A DNA stretch of 64,000 bases, taken from assembly GCF_000282095.2 (NCBI RefSeq), contig NZ_AKKC02000014.1:1-64000 (forward strand), read 5' to 3'. This DNA is from Rhizobium sp. CF080 (lineage in GTDB: Bacteria; Pseudomonadota; Alphaproteobacteria; Rhizobiales; Rhizobiaceae). Under the pieces are notes generated by a model that was given only the letters and a program-made list of their open reading frames with translations, did no database searches and had not been told where the DNA came from. The translations under genes and the position numbers were made by a program. Below, in pieces: positions 35,064 to 43,662 of the stretch (its first letter is position 1; each line of letters opens with the position of its first letter).

Positions 35064-35855
35064 TTACTTGCCGGCCGCCGCAAGCCAGTTATGCCAGTTC
35101 TTGGACGTGCCCGCAAAGACGTTGATATCCATTTCGCCCTTGATGCCCGGCACGATTCCGGTCGAGGTATACTGCCAGAAAGCCCAACGGCGATCCGGGT
35201 AGATCTTGGTCGGATGCTGCGCCACGGCGCGGAGCCAGAAATGGTAATTGCTGAAGGCGCCGACCAGATTGTCGCGGTGGAAGTCTACGGAGGTGTAGAT
35301 GATCGGCCGCTTGCCGTAATAGGCCTCGAGGCGGTCCATGAAGCGCTGCATCGACGCGCGCACCGTCTCGGGGTCGGGACGGGTCTTGCAGGTCGGCGAG
35401 GACTGGTTCCATTCCATGTCGAGGACCGGCGGCAGCTTTACCGCATCCTTGGGCACATTGTTGATGAACCAGTCGGCCTGTTCGTCGGCTGTCGAGCAGA
35501 AATAATAGAAGTGATAGGGCGCGTAGGGGATGCCGGCCGATGCAGCACCTCGCCAGTTCAGCTCGAAGGTCGGATCGATGCGATCCTTGCCTTCCGTCGC
35601 CTTGATGAAGACGAAAGCGATGCCGGATCTTTTGACGGCGGGCCAGTCGATATCGGTGCCGTTCCACTTGGAGACGTCGATGCCATGGATCTCGTGCAGG
35701 CCCGGATGGTTCTTGCCGAAATCCTGCGGATCACTGTCCCTGAACCGCATCTTCTTGACCGATGAGGTTTCCATCAGGTCATAGCTTGAAGAGGTGCATC
35801 CCGTGGCAAGGAGCGCGGTCGCAAGGAGGGCCAGAAGGAGCCGAGGCATGAACAT
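35064..35855 (-). CDS. GH25 lysozyme-like lipoprotein
   Basis: The 263-residue protein has a lipoprotein signal with LLATGC (C20 acylated) and a glycosyl hydrolase 25 domain. The catalytic acids D60 (HGIDVSKWNG), D146 and E148 (PPVLDMEWN) are all present, as are KATEG and the late WAFWQYTS block. GH25 enzymes hydrolyse MurNAc-GlcNAc bonds and are commonest in phages and Gram-positives, but cell-wall-associated copies occur in rhizobia. A second ATG two codons later (35847-35849) is equally possible. The gene is monocistronic. Confidence 0.93.
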   Translation of the reverse strand: MFMPRLLLALLATALLATGCTSSSYDLMETSSVKKMRFRDSDPQDFGKNHPGLHEIHGIDVSKWNGTDIDWPAVKRSGIAFVFIKATEGKDRIDPTFELNWRGAASAGIPYAPYHFYYFCSTADEQADWFINNVPKDAVKLPPVLDMEWNQSSPTCKTRPDPETVRASMQRFMDRLEAYYGKRPIIYTSVDFHRDNLVGAFSNYHFWLRAVAQHPTKIYPDRRWAFWQYTSTGIVPGIKGEMDINVFAGTSKNWHNWLAAAGK

Positions 35856-35995
35856 CCCGTGTGGTGTCGATGTGGAAGCCTCTTGCCCCGTTCGACGCGG
35901 AACAGGGAGGCGTGAACTCCATGTTCACCATAACGTCGTAAAAAATCAGTTAGGGCAAGGGGAATTCAAGCCTGAAACGCCAGGGCGCGCGGGAT

Positions 35996-36664
35996 TTAGT
36001 TCCGGCGGCGGATGACGGCGTGCCACGCGTAACCGCCACCGATCTCCTCGAAGATCATGTCGGCATCGGCGGTGGCAAGCTTGCCTTCGAGCACTTCATG
36101 CAGGTTCGGCCGCGGCGTGACGTGGAAACGCATGAGCCACGCCTTCAAAATCCGTCCGAACCAGCCCGGCAGCCGTTCCTGCTGGCCGAAGTCGACGATA
36201 TGCAGGGAACCGTGCGGCGCCAGAGCTGCCAGCGAGGCGTCGATCGCCTTTTCCCAATCGGGAATCATCGACAGCGCGTAGGATATCAGGATGCGATCGA
36301 AGCCGGTGGCGCCGAATTCCTCCGCCTTGAAATTCGTGGCGTCGGCAACGCGAAATTCCGGTGTGACCGGCTTGCCGCGGAAATTGGCCCGGGCGCTTTC
36401 CAGCATCTCGGCGGAGATATCGAGGCCATAGAGCTTTGCCGCAGGATAATGCCGATGGGCAAGCGCCAGGTTGCGGCCCGTGCCGCAGCCGACCTCGAGC
36501 AACGAGGCGTTCGGCGGGACATTCAATCCCGCAATCGCCCGGTCGCGGCCAAACAGGTAATATTTGCGGGTGATGTCGTAGATATGGCGCTGATACCGGT
36601 ACATCCGGTCCATGCGTTCGGCGTGGCCATTCGACAGGGGGCTGCTCGCCATATCCGTCGCCAT
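35996..36664 (-). CDS. btaB: Betaine-lipid methyltransferase BtaB
   Basis: BtaB methylates diacylglyceryl-homoserine three times to make DGTS, a phosphorus-free membrane lipid. The 222-residue class I SAM methyltransferase has motif I LLEVGCGTGRN near 54 and YGLDISAEML at strand 2. The N-terminal RYQRHIYDITRKYYLFGRD is typical of BtaB. Its ATG shares one base with the btaA stop (TGATG), so the two are translationally coupled. Confidence comes mainly from the pairing with btaA. Confidence 0.92.
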   Translation of the reverse strand: MATDMASSPLSNGHAERMDRMYRYQRHIYDITRKYYLFGRDRAIAGLNVPPNASLLEVGCGTGRNLALAHRHYPAAKLYGLDISAEMLESARANFRGKPVTPEFRVADATNFKAEEFGATGFDRILISYALSMIPDWEKAIDASLAALAPHGSLHIVDFGQQERLPGWFGRILKAWLMRFHVTPRPNLHEVLEGKLATADADMIFEEIGGGYAWHAVIRRRN

Positions 36665-37911
36665 CAGGCTTTTTTCACATAGATGTGGAAACCGCCGTAG
36701 ATCGCCGAGCGATCCTCGAGGTTGAGTTCGTTGGAGCGCTCTTCCAGATAGGACCACTGATCGAGCAGGGCCGGCGAGAGGCGACCGTCGAGCACGCTCT
36801 TTTCGGCGGCGGTGCGGAAGATCACGCGGGCGCCGGGGGCGGCCGTGCGGGTGATTTCCGACCAGACATCGTTGAGCTGCTCGTCGTTCATCCAATCCTG
36901 CGCATCAAGCAGGACGTAACGATCGACCGAACCCGCGGCCTTCTGGGCCAGAAGCTCGGTGAAGCTGGCATGATGGACCGTGACGCGCTCGGCATTGTCG
37001 CGGATGGCGCGGTAGTTCTCGGCCTTCAGGTAGGTCGGCAGGGTGCCTTCCTCCGGCTTCGGATAACGGCGCGCGAAAGCCTGCCAAGCGAAATAGTTGT
37101 CGCGCAGCGGGAAGTGACAGGCGAGCTTTTCGAGCCGCTGGCGCAGGACCGGGGCGATCGAGCCGTCGGAGGCGAGGCTCGCGAGCTCGTCATATTGCTG
37201 CGGCGGGATGCCGAGGCCGAACAGCGAGCTCTTGCGGCTGGTGATCCAGCGGATCAGCGGCTTGTCGAACAGCGGAGCGATGCTGCCGTCGAAGAACTGG
37301 CGCTGTTCGCGTAACGACTTGGCATTGGCCATTTCGGTCAGATCGATACCGTGCAGGCGGGCGATCAGGTGGCCGGCGCCGATGAAACGGCCGAGCAGGC
37401 CGGTCTTGTAGATGTTGCGATCGAACACTTCGATCCGGCGGCGGCCGGCGAGCGAACGTTTCTCCCAGTAGGCGCGGGTCGCGGCATCCAGGTTCGAGGC
37501 GATGAGAGTGTCGAAACTCTTGCTGTTGGTGCGGATGCCGTCCATGCCGAAATGGCGCACGACATCGCCATGCCCCGGCAGGTGGCGGAAAGCGGCGAGT
37601 TTCAGGCGGTTCAGCGCGACGTGATGCGGGTTCAAGTCGACGACGTCGATCTTCTTCGGCGAGCGCGAGAGATAGGCCAGCATGTTGCAGCCGCCGGAGC
37701 CGATGGTGACGATCGAATGCTGGTCGGAAAGCTCCATGGCGATCATGTCGACTTCCGGGTCTTCCCAGATCTGCGGATAGACGAGACCGGAGAACAGCAG
37801 GCCGAAAAGCCTTTCTGAAAAACCCTGCCGAGACAGTGCTTTATGCTGCAGAAGCGCGTCTTTCAGCTTCTGGTTTTTCCGAAAACCGGCTTCCTGTGCA
37901 ATATCCGCCAT
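36664..37911 (-). CDS. btaA: S-adenosylmethionine:diacylglycerol 3-amino-3-carboxypropyltransferase
   Basis: BtaA transfers the aminocarboxypropyl group of SAM to diacylglycerol, the first step of DGTS betaine-lipid synthesis. The 415-residue DUF3419 protein has FSGLVYPQIWEDPEVD near 52 and TIGSGGCNMLAYL near 93, the SAM-binding region, plus VDLNPHH after it. The start is ATG 37909-37911 after AAGGCGGGA. The frame runs open further upstream without a better site. In Sinorhizobium the pair is induced by phosphate starvation through PhoB; a plausible Pho box lies just upstream here. Confidence 0.95.
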   Translation of the reverse strand: MADIAQEAGFRKNQKLKDALLQHKALSRQGFSERLFGLLFSGLVYPQIWEDPEVDMIAMELSDQHSIVTIGSGGCNMLAYLSRSPKKIDVVDLNPHHVALNRLKLAAFRHLPGHGDVVRHFGMDGIRTNSKSFDTLIASNLDAATRAYWEKRSLAGRRRIEVFDRNIYKTGLLGRFIGAGHLIARLHGIDLTEMANAKSLREQRQFFDGSIAPLFDKPLIRWITSRKSSLFGLGIPPQQYDELASLASDGSIAPVLRQRLEKLACHFPLRDNYFAWQAFARRYPKPEEGTLPTYLKAENYRAIRDNAERVTVHHASFTELLAQKAAGSVDRYVLLDAQDWMNDEQLNDVWSEITRTAAPGARVIFRTAAEKSVLDGRLSPALLDQWSYLEERSNELNLEDRSAIYGGFHIYVKKA

Positions 37912-37959
37912 GGTCGAGTCCCGCCTTGTCCAGAGTTTCAGCGCGTGTAAACCCGTCAT

Positions 37960-37977
37960 GCTACAGATTGATGACGC
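37960..37977 (-). promoter_or_regulatory. Candidate Pho box upstream of btaA
   Basis: On the btaA strand GCGTCAT-CAAT-CTGTAGC matches the rhizobial CTGTCAT-N4-CTGTCAT arrangement at 9 of 14 positions with exact spacing, 49 bp ahead of the start codon. It sits inside an inverted repeat CGTCAT/ATGACG (37954-37976), which may instead mark another regulator. Confidence 0.4.
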
Positions 37978-38075
37978 CGCCTGTGTCCAGTCCCGCAATA
38001 GGCTCCAGGCGGCCGATCGCCCCTTCCTTGTCTTTAAGAATCCTGATTGCATGCGGCCTTGAAATGGAGGCAGGC

Positions 38076-39428
38076 ATGCGGTTTTTGGTCCGGTTCGTGA
38101 AAATCCTTATCAGCGTCATCGTCGTCGGCCTGATCGGGCTTGGGATCTGGCTCTATATGTCGCCTCCGGAACTGCTGAGGGTGGGCAGCGGTTATGCCGC
38201 CAAGATCGTCTGTTCGAACGTGTTCCTTGCCGGCCGCGACAGCGGCGAGGTTCTGGCGGTCGATGTCCAGGCTCCCGGCCATCCGCTCCTGAGATTGATG
38301 CAGGTCTCCGTCGATCGAACGGAAAAGCGGGTTCATGCAGCACTGCTCGGCATTTTCGCCGGCAATGATGCTGTGTATCGCGAAGGGCTCGGCTGCGCCG
38401 TCACGCCAGACGGGGCGGTGGCGGTCGCTGTCGGCGTTCCGGTACCTCCCGTAACGTCAGCGGATCAATCCGTGCTTTGGCCGGAAGGTGGAAAAACCGA
38501 ATCAGACCCGGCGGTTGCGCGGCTTCTTTCAGATGCGGGTCTTGCCGGTCCGGGCATGCGGGCGGTTGTGGTGACCAAGCGGGGGCGGATCATTGGCGAG
38601 ACCTATTCGGCCGGTTTTTCGAAGGACATGCCGCTGATCGGCTGGTCGATGACCAAGACCGTGAACGCCGCGATCATCGGCACTCTGGTCCGCGATGGAA
38701 AGCTTTCACTGGAAGACAAAAATCTGTTTCCGCAATGGCAAGGCAATCAGCGCGGCGATATCCGGATTGCAGATCTCGCCGCCATGGAGAGCGGGCTTGC
38801 CTTCAACGAGAACTACGGCGCGGTCGCCGATGTGACGCGCATGCTCTATCTCGAGCCGGATATGGCGAATTTCGCGGCCGACCAGCCGCTCGAGGCCGAT
38901 CCCGGCTCGCGGTTCAGCTATTCCTCCGGCACGGCCGTGATGCTCTCGAAAATCTGGATGGACAAGATCGGCGACAGGGCCGCGGTGCTCTCCTATCCCC
39001 GTGCCGCCCTGTTCGGTCCGCTCGGCATGACGAGCGCCGTCATGGAGGCCGATGCGGCCGGTACGTTCGTCGGCAGCTCGTATATGTATGCGACTGCGCG
39101 CGACTGGGCCCGGATAGGGTTCCTGCTTGCCCGTGACGGCGTCTGGAACGGCAACCGGATCCTTCCTGAAGGCTTCGTCGCCCGGATGCACCAGGCCAAC
39201 GCAACGTCGAACGGGCGGTATTCGAAGATGCAGACCTGGCTGCCCGGCAAGGACGATCCGGGCATGCCGGCGGACGCCTTTTTCCTCCAGGGGCATGACG
39301 GGCAGACCATCACGGTCATCCCGTCCCTCGATCTCGTGGTGGTGAGGCTCGGATTGACGCCGAGCTGGAACCGCTACGATCCGAAGCGGCTGGTCGCCGA
39401 GGTCGTGAAAGCGACAACGGCGCCTTGA
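38076..39428 (+). CDS. Membrane-anchored serine hydrolase (beta-lactamase/class C PBP-like)
   Basis: The 450-residue protein has an N-terminal transmembrane anchor (about 8-27) and a beta-lactamase-fold domain. The SxxK motif is S191-M-T-K194, with YSS near residue 290 as the YxN equivalent and HDGQT near 408 replacing the KTG-type triad. Such enzymes are often called beta-lactamases but include esterases and D-amino-acid peptidases, so resistance should not be assumed. The ATG at 38076 is chosen because GGAGGC lies just ahead. The domain faces the periplasm. It is divergent from btaAB. Confidence 0.88.
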   Translation: MRFLVRFVKILISVIVVGLIGLGIWLYMSPPELLRVGSGYAAKIVCSNVFLAGRDSGEVLAVDVQAPGHPLLRLMQVSVDRTEKRVHAALLGIFAGNDAVYREGLGCAVTPDGAVAVAVGVPVPPVTSADQSVLWPEGGKTESDPAVARLLSDAGLAGPGMRAVVVTKRGRIIGETYSAGFSKDMPLIGWSMTKTVNAAIIGTLVRDGKLSLEDKNLFPQWQGNQRGDIRIADLAAMESGLAFNENYGAVADVTRMLYLEPDMANFAADQPLEADPGSRFSYSSGTAVMLSKIWMDKIGDRAAVLSYPRAALFGPLGMTSAVMEADAAGTFVGSSYMYATARDWARIGFLLARDGVWNGNRILPEGFVARMHQANATSNGRYSKMQTWLPGKDDPGMPADAFFLQGHDGQTITVIPSLDLVVVRLGLTPSWNRYDPKRLVAEVVKATTAP

Positions 39429-39435
39429 GGCGCCG
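39418..39435. terminator. Hairpin at the serine-hydrolase stop codon, possible terminator
   Basis: CGGCGCC-TTGA-GGCGCCG is a perfect 7-bp GC stem whose loop contains the stop codon. It lies between convergent genes. There is no clear U-tract on either side. Confidence 0.4.
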
Positions 39436-39469
39436 CTGAACATTTTCCACCCAGGCATTTTCAGGCGGG

Positions 39470-40585
39470 CTACTTTTCCAGGACGTCCAGCATGTTCTTG
39501 CGTTTCGCGTCATAATAATAGCCGCGCGCATAGAGCTTGATGGCATTGTCGTTTCTGTTCTCGGCGACAAGCCAGGCGCCGCGCAGATATTTGATCGCGT
39601 ATTTGAGGTTGGTCTCGGCGTCGAGCAGGCCGGCCGGCGGGCCTTCGTAGCCCATCGACTTGGCGGTCGAATACTTGATCTGCATGAGGCCCCAATAGCC
39701 GTTCTTGTGATAAGCCTTGGGATCGTATTTGCTTTCCCGATGCACGACGCGGTGCACCAGCGATTCCGGCACGCCATACATGCCGGCATAACGCTTGATG
39801 AGCTTGCTCAATTCCGGCGGCGCATCGGACGCCGTGGTCGGCATCGGCTCGCCGGGAGCGGGCGGGAATTCCATGGCGGACAACGCGGCAATCGCTCTCG
39901 GCTGCGATGCATAGGCAAGCGTCGCCGTGTCCGGGCGCGGGGTAGGGATGACGGTCTGCAGTGCGACCATGTCCGGCGTGAGTTCCGGTTCGTCCAGCGC
40001 GATCGCCGAGGCTGCGGCCGGCTGGATCCGGCCTTCGGTAACAGCCGGCGCGACTGGTGGCGACACGAGGCGGCCGCCTTTCGGCATCGCAAGGCTCGCC
40101 GGCTGGGTGGAAGCGAGGATCGTCGACGTGGTCGGAGCAACAGGCGGCGGCATCATCGCCGGGCCGGGTGTCGGGGCGAAAGCGACGAGCGGCGCCATGG
40201 TGGGCGATGCCATTGCAGCCGACTGAACGGAGATCGCATCGGCAGCGGCCGGCATCGGAATGGGAAGTCTGGTGGTCTTGGTGAGCGCCACGGTCGGCTG
40301 CGTGCCGGCTGTCTGGGCGGTCGAGGCAAGCTGAACGCCCGGAGGGGTCATCTGGCCGGGGACCTGCACCGGTCCGTATACGGGCAGGTCGGCTTTATAC
40401 TGGGTCGTCGTCTGGCCGTCGGCGGAGACCGTCTGGACGGGTCCGGTCGCCTGGCCGTTGATCGGGGCAACCGACTGTGTCGCTGCGAGCTTTTGCTCGC
40501 GTTCGACGCTCGAACATCCGGCGAGAACCGAAGAAACGGCGCACGCTACAGCCGTGCCGCGGCCGAGGATTCGGATTATCGCCAT
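39470..40585 (-). CDS. Lytic transglycosylase lipoprotein (SLT domain)
   Basis: This outer-membrane lipoprotein cleaves peptidoglycan. The 371 residues begin with a lipobox LAGC (C24). A long Pro/Thr/Ala-rich linker of about 230 residues follows, presumably reaching across the periplasm, then a compact SLT domain of about 100 residues with the catalytic Glu near 284 in HRESKYD and YWGLMQIK after it. The linker is unusually long for an SLT protein of this size. The gene stands alone. Confidence 0.92.
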   Translation of the reverse strand: MAIIRILGRGTAVACAVSSVLAGCSSVEREQKLAATQSVAPINGQATGPVQTVSADGQTTTQYKADLPVYGPVQVPGQMTPPGVQLASTAQTAGTQPTVALTKTTRLPIPMPAAADAISVQSAAMASPTMAPLVAFAPTPGPAMMPPPVAPTTSTILASTQPASLAMPKGGRLVSPPVAPAVTEGRIQPAAASAIALDEPELTPDMVALQTVIPTPRPDTATLAYASQPRAIAALSAMEFPPAPGEPMPTTASDAPPELSKLIKRYAGMYGVPESLVHRVVHRESKYDPKAYHKNGYWGLMQIKYSTAKSMGYEGPPAGLLDAETNLKYAIKYLRGAWLVAENRNDNAIKLYARGYYYDAKRKNMLDVLEK

Positions 40586-40687
40586 TGGGTCGCTTTCATG
40601 AAAAAATGGTTACCCCAGTCCGCCCAAACGCCACCAAAAGAGTGTTTTCATTAACCTATGGGGCGGCGTCCGGCAAGACGGAGAACG

Positions 40688-41323
40688 TCAGGCGGCGATC
40701 CGGCGATAGCCGGCGGTAACCGCACGGCGCGAAATGAAGCGCGTCTGGGGCTTGCGCGAGGCGGGGTTGAGGTTGGCAGGCTGCCGTCTGCGGCTGAGCA
40801 CGCGGCGCGGAAAAAGCACGTGGATTCCGGCTCCAAGTGCAGCGCAGATCAGGAAGGTCGCCTGCATTTCGAGAAGCTGGGGCAGGAGCGACCGGTCTGG
40901 ATCGACGAACTGGGCAAGCACGGCGGCAAGTACAACGGAATAACGTGCCTGGAAGGCGGATTTGCCGAACATGCATCCGAAGATTCGTGCCGCCCGGCAT
41001 TCAGGAAGATTGTCGTTGTCGGCGATCGGGCCGGAGATTCGCGGGTCCTGGTAGGACCAGAGCACATAGAGCATCAGATAGCCGAGCCCTGCCCAGGAAA
41101 TCACATCCATGAGCTTGGGCAGATAGACGGCGATCAGCGCCATGGGAATCATCGCCACGATCAGCGCCGCCGACATGCCAACGGCAAGCCCCGGAACCGT
41201 GGCGATCGCCGTGCGGCGACCGCGCTGGAGCGAGAAGCTGGCGGTGAGGCAAGCGAGGGGGCTTGGAAGGAGGGCGAGAAAGATCGCGGTCGCAGCAAAA
41301 GCGAGCCAGATGTCAGCCGTCAT
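40688..41323 (-). CDS. LysE-family amino acid exporter
   Basis: The 211-residue inner-membrane protein has about five to six helices. The first carries LLPSPLACLTASFSLQRG, a fit to the LysE/RhtB consensus around its conserved Pro. Family members export amino acids such as lysine, homoserine or threonine. The C-terminal 45 residues are basic and probably cytoplasmic. It follows the phosphofructokinase gene on the same strand after 49 bp, but there is no functional link. Assignment is at family level only. Confidence 0.8.
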   Translation of the reverse strand: MTADIWLAFAATAIFLALLPSPLACLTASFSLQRGRRTAIATVPGLAVGMSAALIVAMIPMALIAVYLPKLMDVISWAGLGYLMLYVLWSYQDPRISGPIADNDNLPECRAARIFGCMFGKSAFQARYSVVLAAVLAQFVDPDRSLLPQLLEMQATFLICAALGAGIHVLFPRRVLSRRRQPANLNPASRKPQTRFISRRAVTAGYRRIAA

Positions 41324-41372
41324 TCCATTTCCTCCCGAACGCCCATGAGTGGCGCCCGCTCAATTTCCTGTC

Positions 41373-42584
41373 TCAAGCCGTTTCGAAGGGCTGGCCGATA
41401 TGATCCATCACTTCGCCGAACCATTTTGCCGTCAGATCGAAATGTTTTCCACCCTTGATTCTCGGAAATTCGATCGTGCGCAGTTTTCCACCCTGTTCCT
41501 CGTCGTGGCCGGTGACGCCCGAAACCTTGTTCAGCGCGCTTTCGACGGCGAGATCCACCATGCCCTGGATGAGGCGCAGGTCGTCGCCGTTTGCCGGCGC
41601 CGAGCGGGCGAAATATCCGGACTTCTGCACCATCGAGCGATCCGCGCCAATCAGCGCCGCGAACTGCTTCTGGAACCAGCCGCCGACATTGATCGTGTCG
41701 ATCTTAACATGTCCGAACGCGTCGCGCTTGATCGATTCGCCTGCCGCTTCCCGCTCGGCGACGATCGCATCGAGGCCGGCACCTTCCGAAACGAACAAGG
41801 TCACGAACCCGCGCTTGTCCATGACGTCCTTGAGGCGTGCGGCCTCCTTGTCGAGGTCGAAGGCCATCTCCGGCAGGTAGACACCGTCGATGTTCTTCAT
41901 CGCGCTGTTCATCATGAAGCCCTCGACATATTCATTGCCCTTGGTCTTCTGAATATAGGCCCGCGCAGTCGCGGCGGTAAGCCAGCCGCAGTGACGTCCC
42001 ATCACTTCGTGAATCACAAATGTGCGAGGCGCGGCACTCTGCTCGTTGGAAACGTTGTCGAAGAATGAAGCGCCGACTTCGGCAGCCGTCCAGGCGCCGA
42101 GCGACTGACGGATCGGCACGATGTCGTTGTCGACGGTCTTCGGCAGGCCGACGACGGTGAGATCGTAGCCGTTGGCGCCGAGATAGGCGGCAAGGTCGGC
42201 GGCCGTCGTGTTGGTGTCGTCGCCGCCGATCGTGTGAAGGATGGTGATTCCATCGGCTGCCAGCCGGTCGGCGGCAATGCGAAGCGGGTTTTCGCCTTCC
42301 TTGACGAGGCCGCGCTTGACGCAGTCTGCGGCATTGGTGAGCTTGACGCGGCTGTTGCCGATCGGCGAGCCGCCGTAGCGGTGGAGCAAATACGCCTTTT
42401 CCCGCATGTCCTTGGTGATTTCGATGCGGTCGCCGAGCAGGACGCCCTGATAACCGGAGCGGTAAGCGACCATCTCGATGTCGGGCGCAACGTCGTTGTA
42501 GCGCTCGATCAGGCCGCCGACGGCGGAAGACAGACAGGGCGCGAGCCCCCCTGCGGTCAGCATTGCTACTTTCTGTTTGGCCAT
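41373..42584 (-). CDS. pfp: Pyrophosphate-dependent 6-phosphofructokinase
   Basis: The enzyme reversibly phosphorylates fructose 6-phosphate with PPi. The 403-residue PfkA-superfamily protein carries the two residues that mark PPi use: Asp in GGDDT (D123, Gly in ATP enzymes) and Lys in PKTVDND (K149, Gly in ATP enzymes). D152 is the catalytic base and MGRHCGWL is present. Many Rhizobiales lack an ATP-dependent Pfk and use Entner-Doudoroff, so this reversible enzyme may serve gluconeogenesis or the sedoheptulose route. AAGGAGG precedes the ATG. Confidence 0.94.
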   Translation of the reverse strand: MAKQKVAMLTAGGLAPCLSSAVGGLIERYNDVAPDIEMVAYRSGYQGVLLGDRIEITKDMREKAYLLHRYGGSPIGNSRVKLTNAADCVKRGLVKEGENPLRIAADRLAADGITILHTIGGDDTNTTAADLAAYLGANGYDLTVVGLPKTVDNDIVPIRQSLGAWTAAEVGASFFDNVSNEQSAAPRTFVIHEVMGRHCGWLTAATARAYIQKTKGNEYVEGFMMNSAMKNIDGVYLPEMAFDLDKEAARLKDVMDKRGFVTLFVSEGAGLDAIVAEREAAGESIKRDAFGHVKIDTINVGGWFQKQFAALIGADRSMVQKSGYFARSAPANGDDLRLIQGMVDLAVESALNKVSGVTGHDEEQGGKLRTIEFPRIKGGKHFDLTAKWFGEVMDHIGQPFETA

Positions 42585-42912
42585 CGATCCTCCTTCACGC
42601 GGGTGCTCGCGTACAGTTCAAAACCGCTGGAATGGATGCGACAGAGACAGGCCCCTGTAAAGTGAATTTCTCAAGAAAAACCGCAGCTTCGACTTCGTGG
42701 CGCAGGAGAGCCTAATATAATCGATTCAACCCATGCGGCGTGTAGGCCCAGCCTGTGGAAAAACGGATCTGGAGGCTTCGTCAATTGTCCCGGACTACGG
42801 GGTCACCTGTCTGTGAGCGTCGGTGATTGTTCGGAAAACATGAACATAGTTTAATCTGAGACGGGCCGTCCGTCGTCTTGCAATCCCGCCTGCAATCTGG
42901 TCCATTGTCAGC
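42585..42912. other. 328-bp intergenic region between pfp and djlA-like genes
   Basis: These two genes are divergent, so both promoters should lie here. I see no convincing paired -35/-10, palindrome or terminator, and no ORF with a ribosome site. Confidence 0.5.
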
Positions 42913-43662
42913 ATGATCTGGGATTTTGCTTGCCTTCAGTTTTCTTCCCTTTGGGAACGGCTTCTCGGCGCCATGGGCGACGCGGCCGGGAACGCGCTCG
43001 GCCGTGTCATCGAGGCGATCCGCACCACGTTCGAGGGTGATCCGGAAACGCGCCGGCAAGTGTCTTTCTCGGTCGCCATCATCGCGCTGTCGGCCAAGAT
43101 GGCGAAGGCTGACGGTATTGTCAGCGAGGCCGAGGTGAAGGCCTTTCAGCAGATATTCGATTTCCCCGACGAGGAAGCTCGCAACGTCGCGCGCCTCTAT
43201 AACCTCGCGCGCCAGGACGTCGCGGGTTACGAAGCCTATGCGACGAAGCTTGCAGGCCTGTGCAGCCCCGGTGCCGGCAAGGCTGAAAACTGCCCGATGC
43301 TGGAAAACGTCGTCGACGGCCTGTTCCATATCGCCAAGGCGGACGGCCTCGTGCATGAGGCGGAACTGGCGTTCCTGTCGCGCATTGCCGAGATCTTCCG
43401 CATCGACGAGGGACATTTCCGCCGCATCATGGCGCGGCACGTGCATCTCGACGGCCGGGATCCCTATCTGGTGCTCGGCGTTTCGCCGGAAGACGATTTC
43501 GCCAAGATCCGCAAGCAGTACCGCTCGCTGGTGTCCGAGCATCACCCGGACCGGTTGATCGCCCGCGGCGTTCCGGCTTCGCTGCATGCCGCCGCCAATG
43601 AACGCATGGCCGCGCTCAATGCCGCCTATTCGGCGATCGAGAAAGAGCGCCGCGCCGCATGA
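42913..43662 (+). CDS. DjlA-type co-chaperone (TerB-like plus J domain)
   Basis: The 249-residue protein joins a TerB-like helical domain (about residues 50-165; AKMAKADGIVSEAEV and AKADGLVHEAEL are its two repeated DG turns) to a C-terminal J domain with the HPD motif (SEHHPDRL near 214). J domains stimulate DnaK ATPase activity. E. coli DjlA has an N-terminal membrane helix; here it is weak. The ATG at 42913 has a poor ribosome site, so a nearby start is possible. Its stop overlaps ampD by ATGA. Confidence 0.9.
   Translation: MIWDFACLQFSSLWERLLGAMGDAAGNALGRVIEAIRTTFEGDPETRRQVSFSVAIIALSAKMAKADGIVSEAEVKAFQQIFDFPDEEARNVARLYNLARQDVAGYEAYATKLAGLCSPGAGKAENCPMLENVVDGLFHIAKADGLVHEAELAFLSRIAEIFRIDEGHFRRIMARHVHLDGRDPYLVLGVSPEDDFAKIRKQYRSLVSEHHPDRLIARGVPASLHAAANERMAALNAAYSAIEKERRAA

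Noticed and set aside
38076..39428. Antibiotic-resistance beta-lactamase
   Set aside because: Has SxxK but the third motif is HDGQT and the protein is membrane-anchored with a long N-terminal part; family includes many esterases and peptidases.
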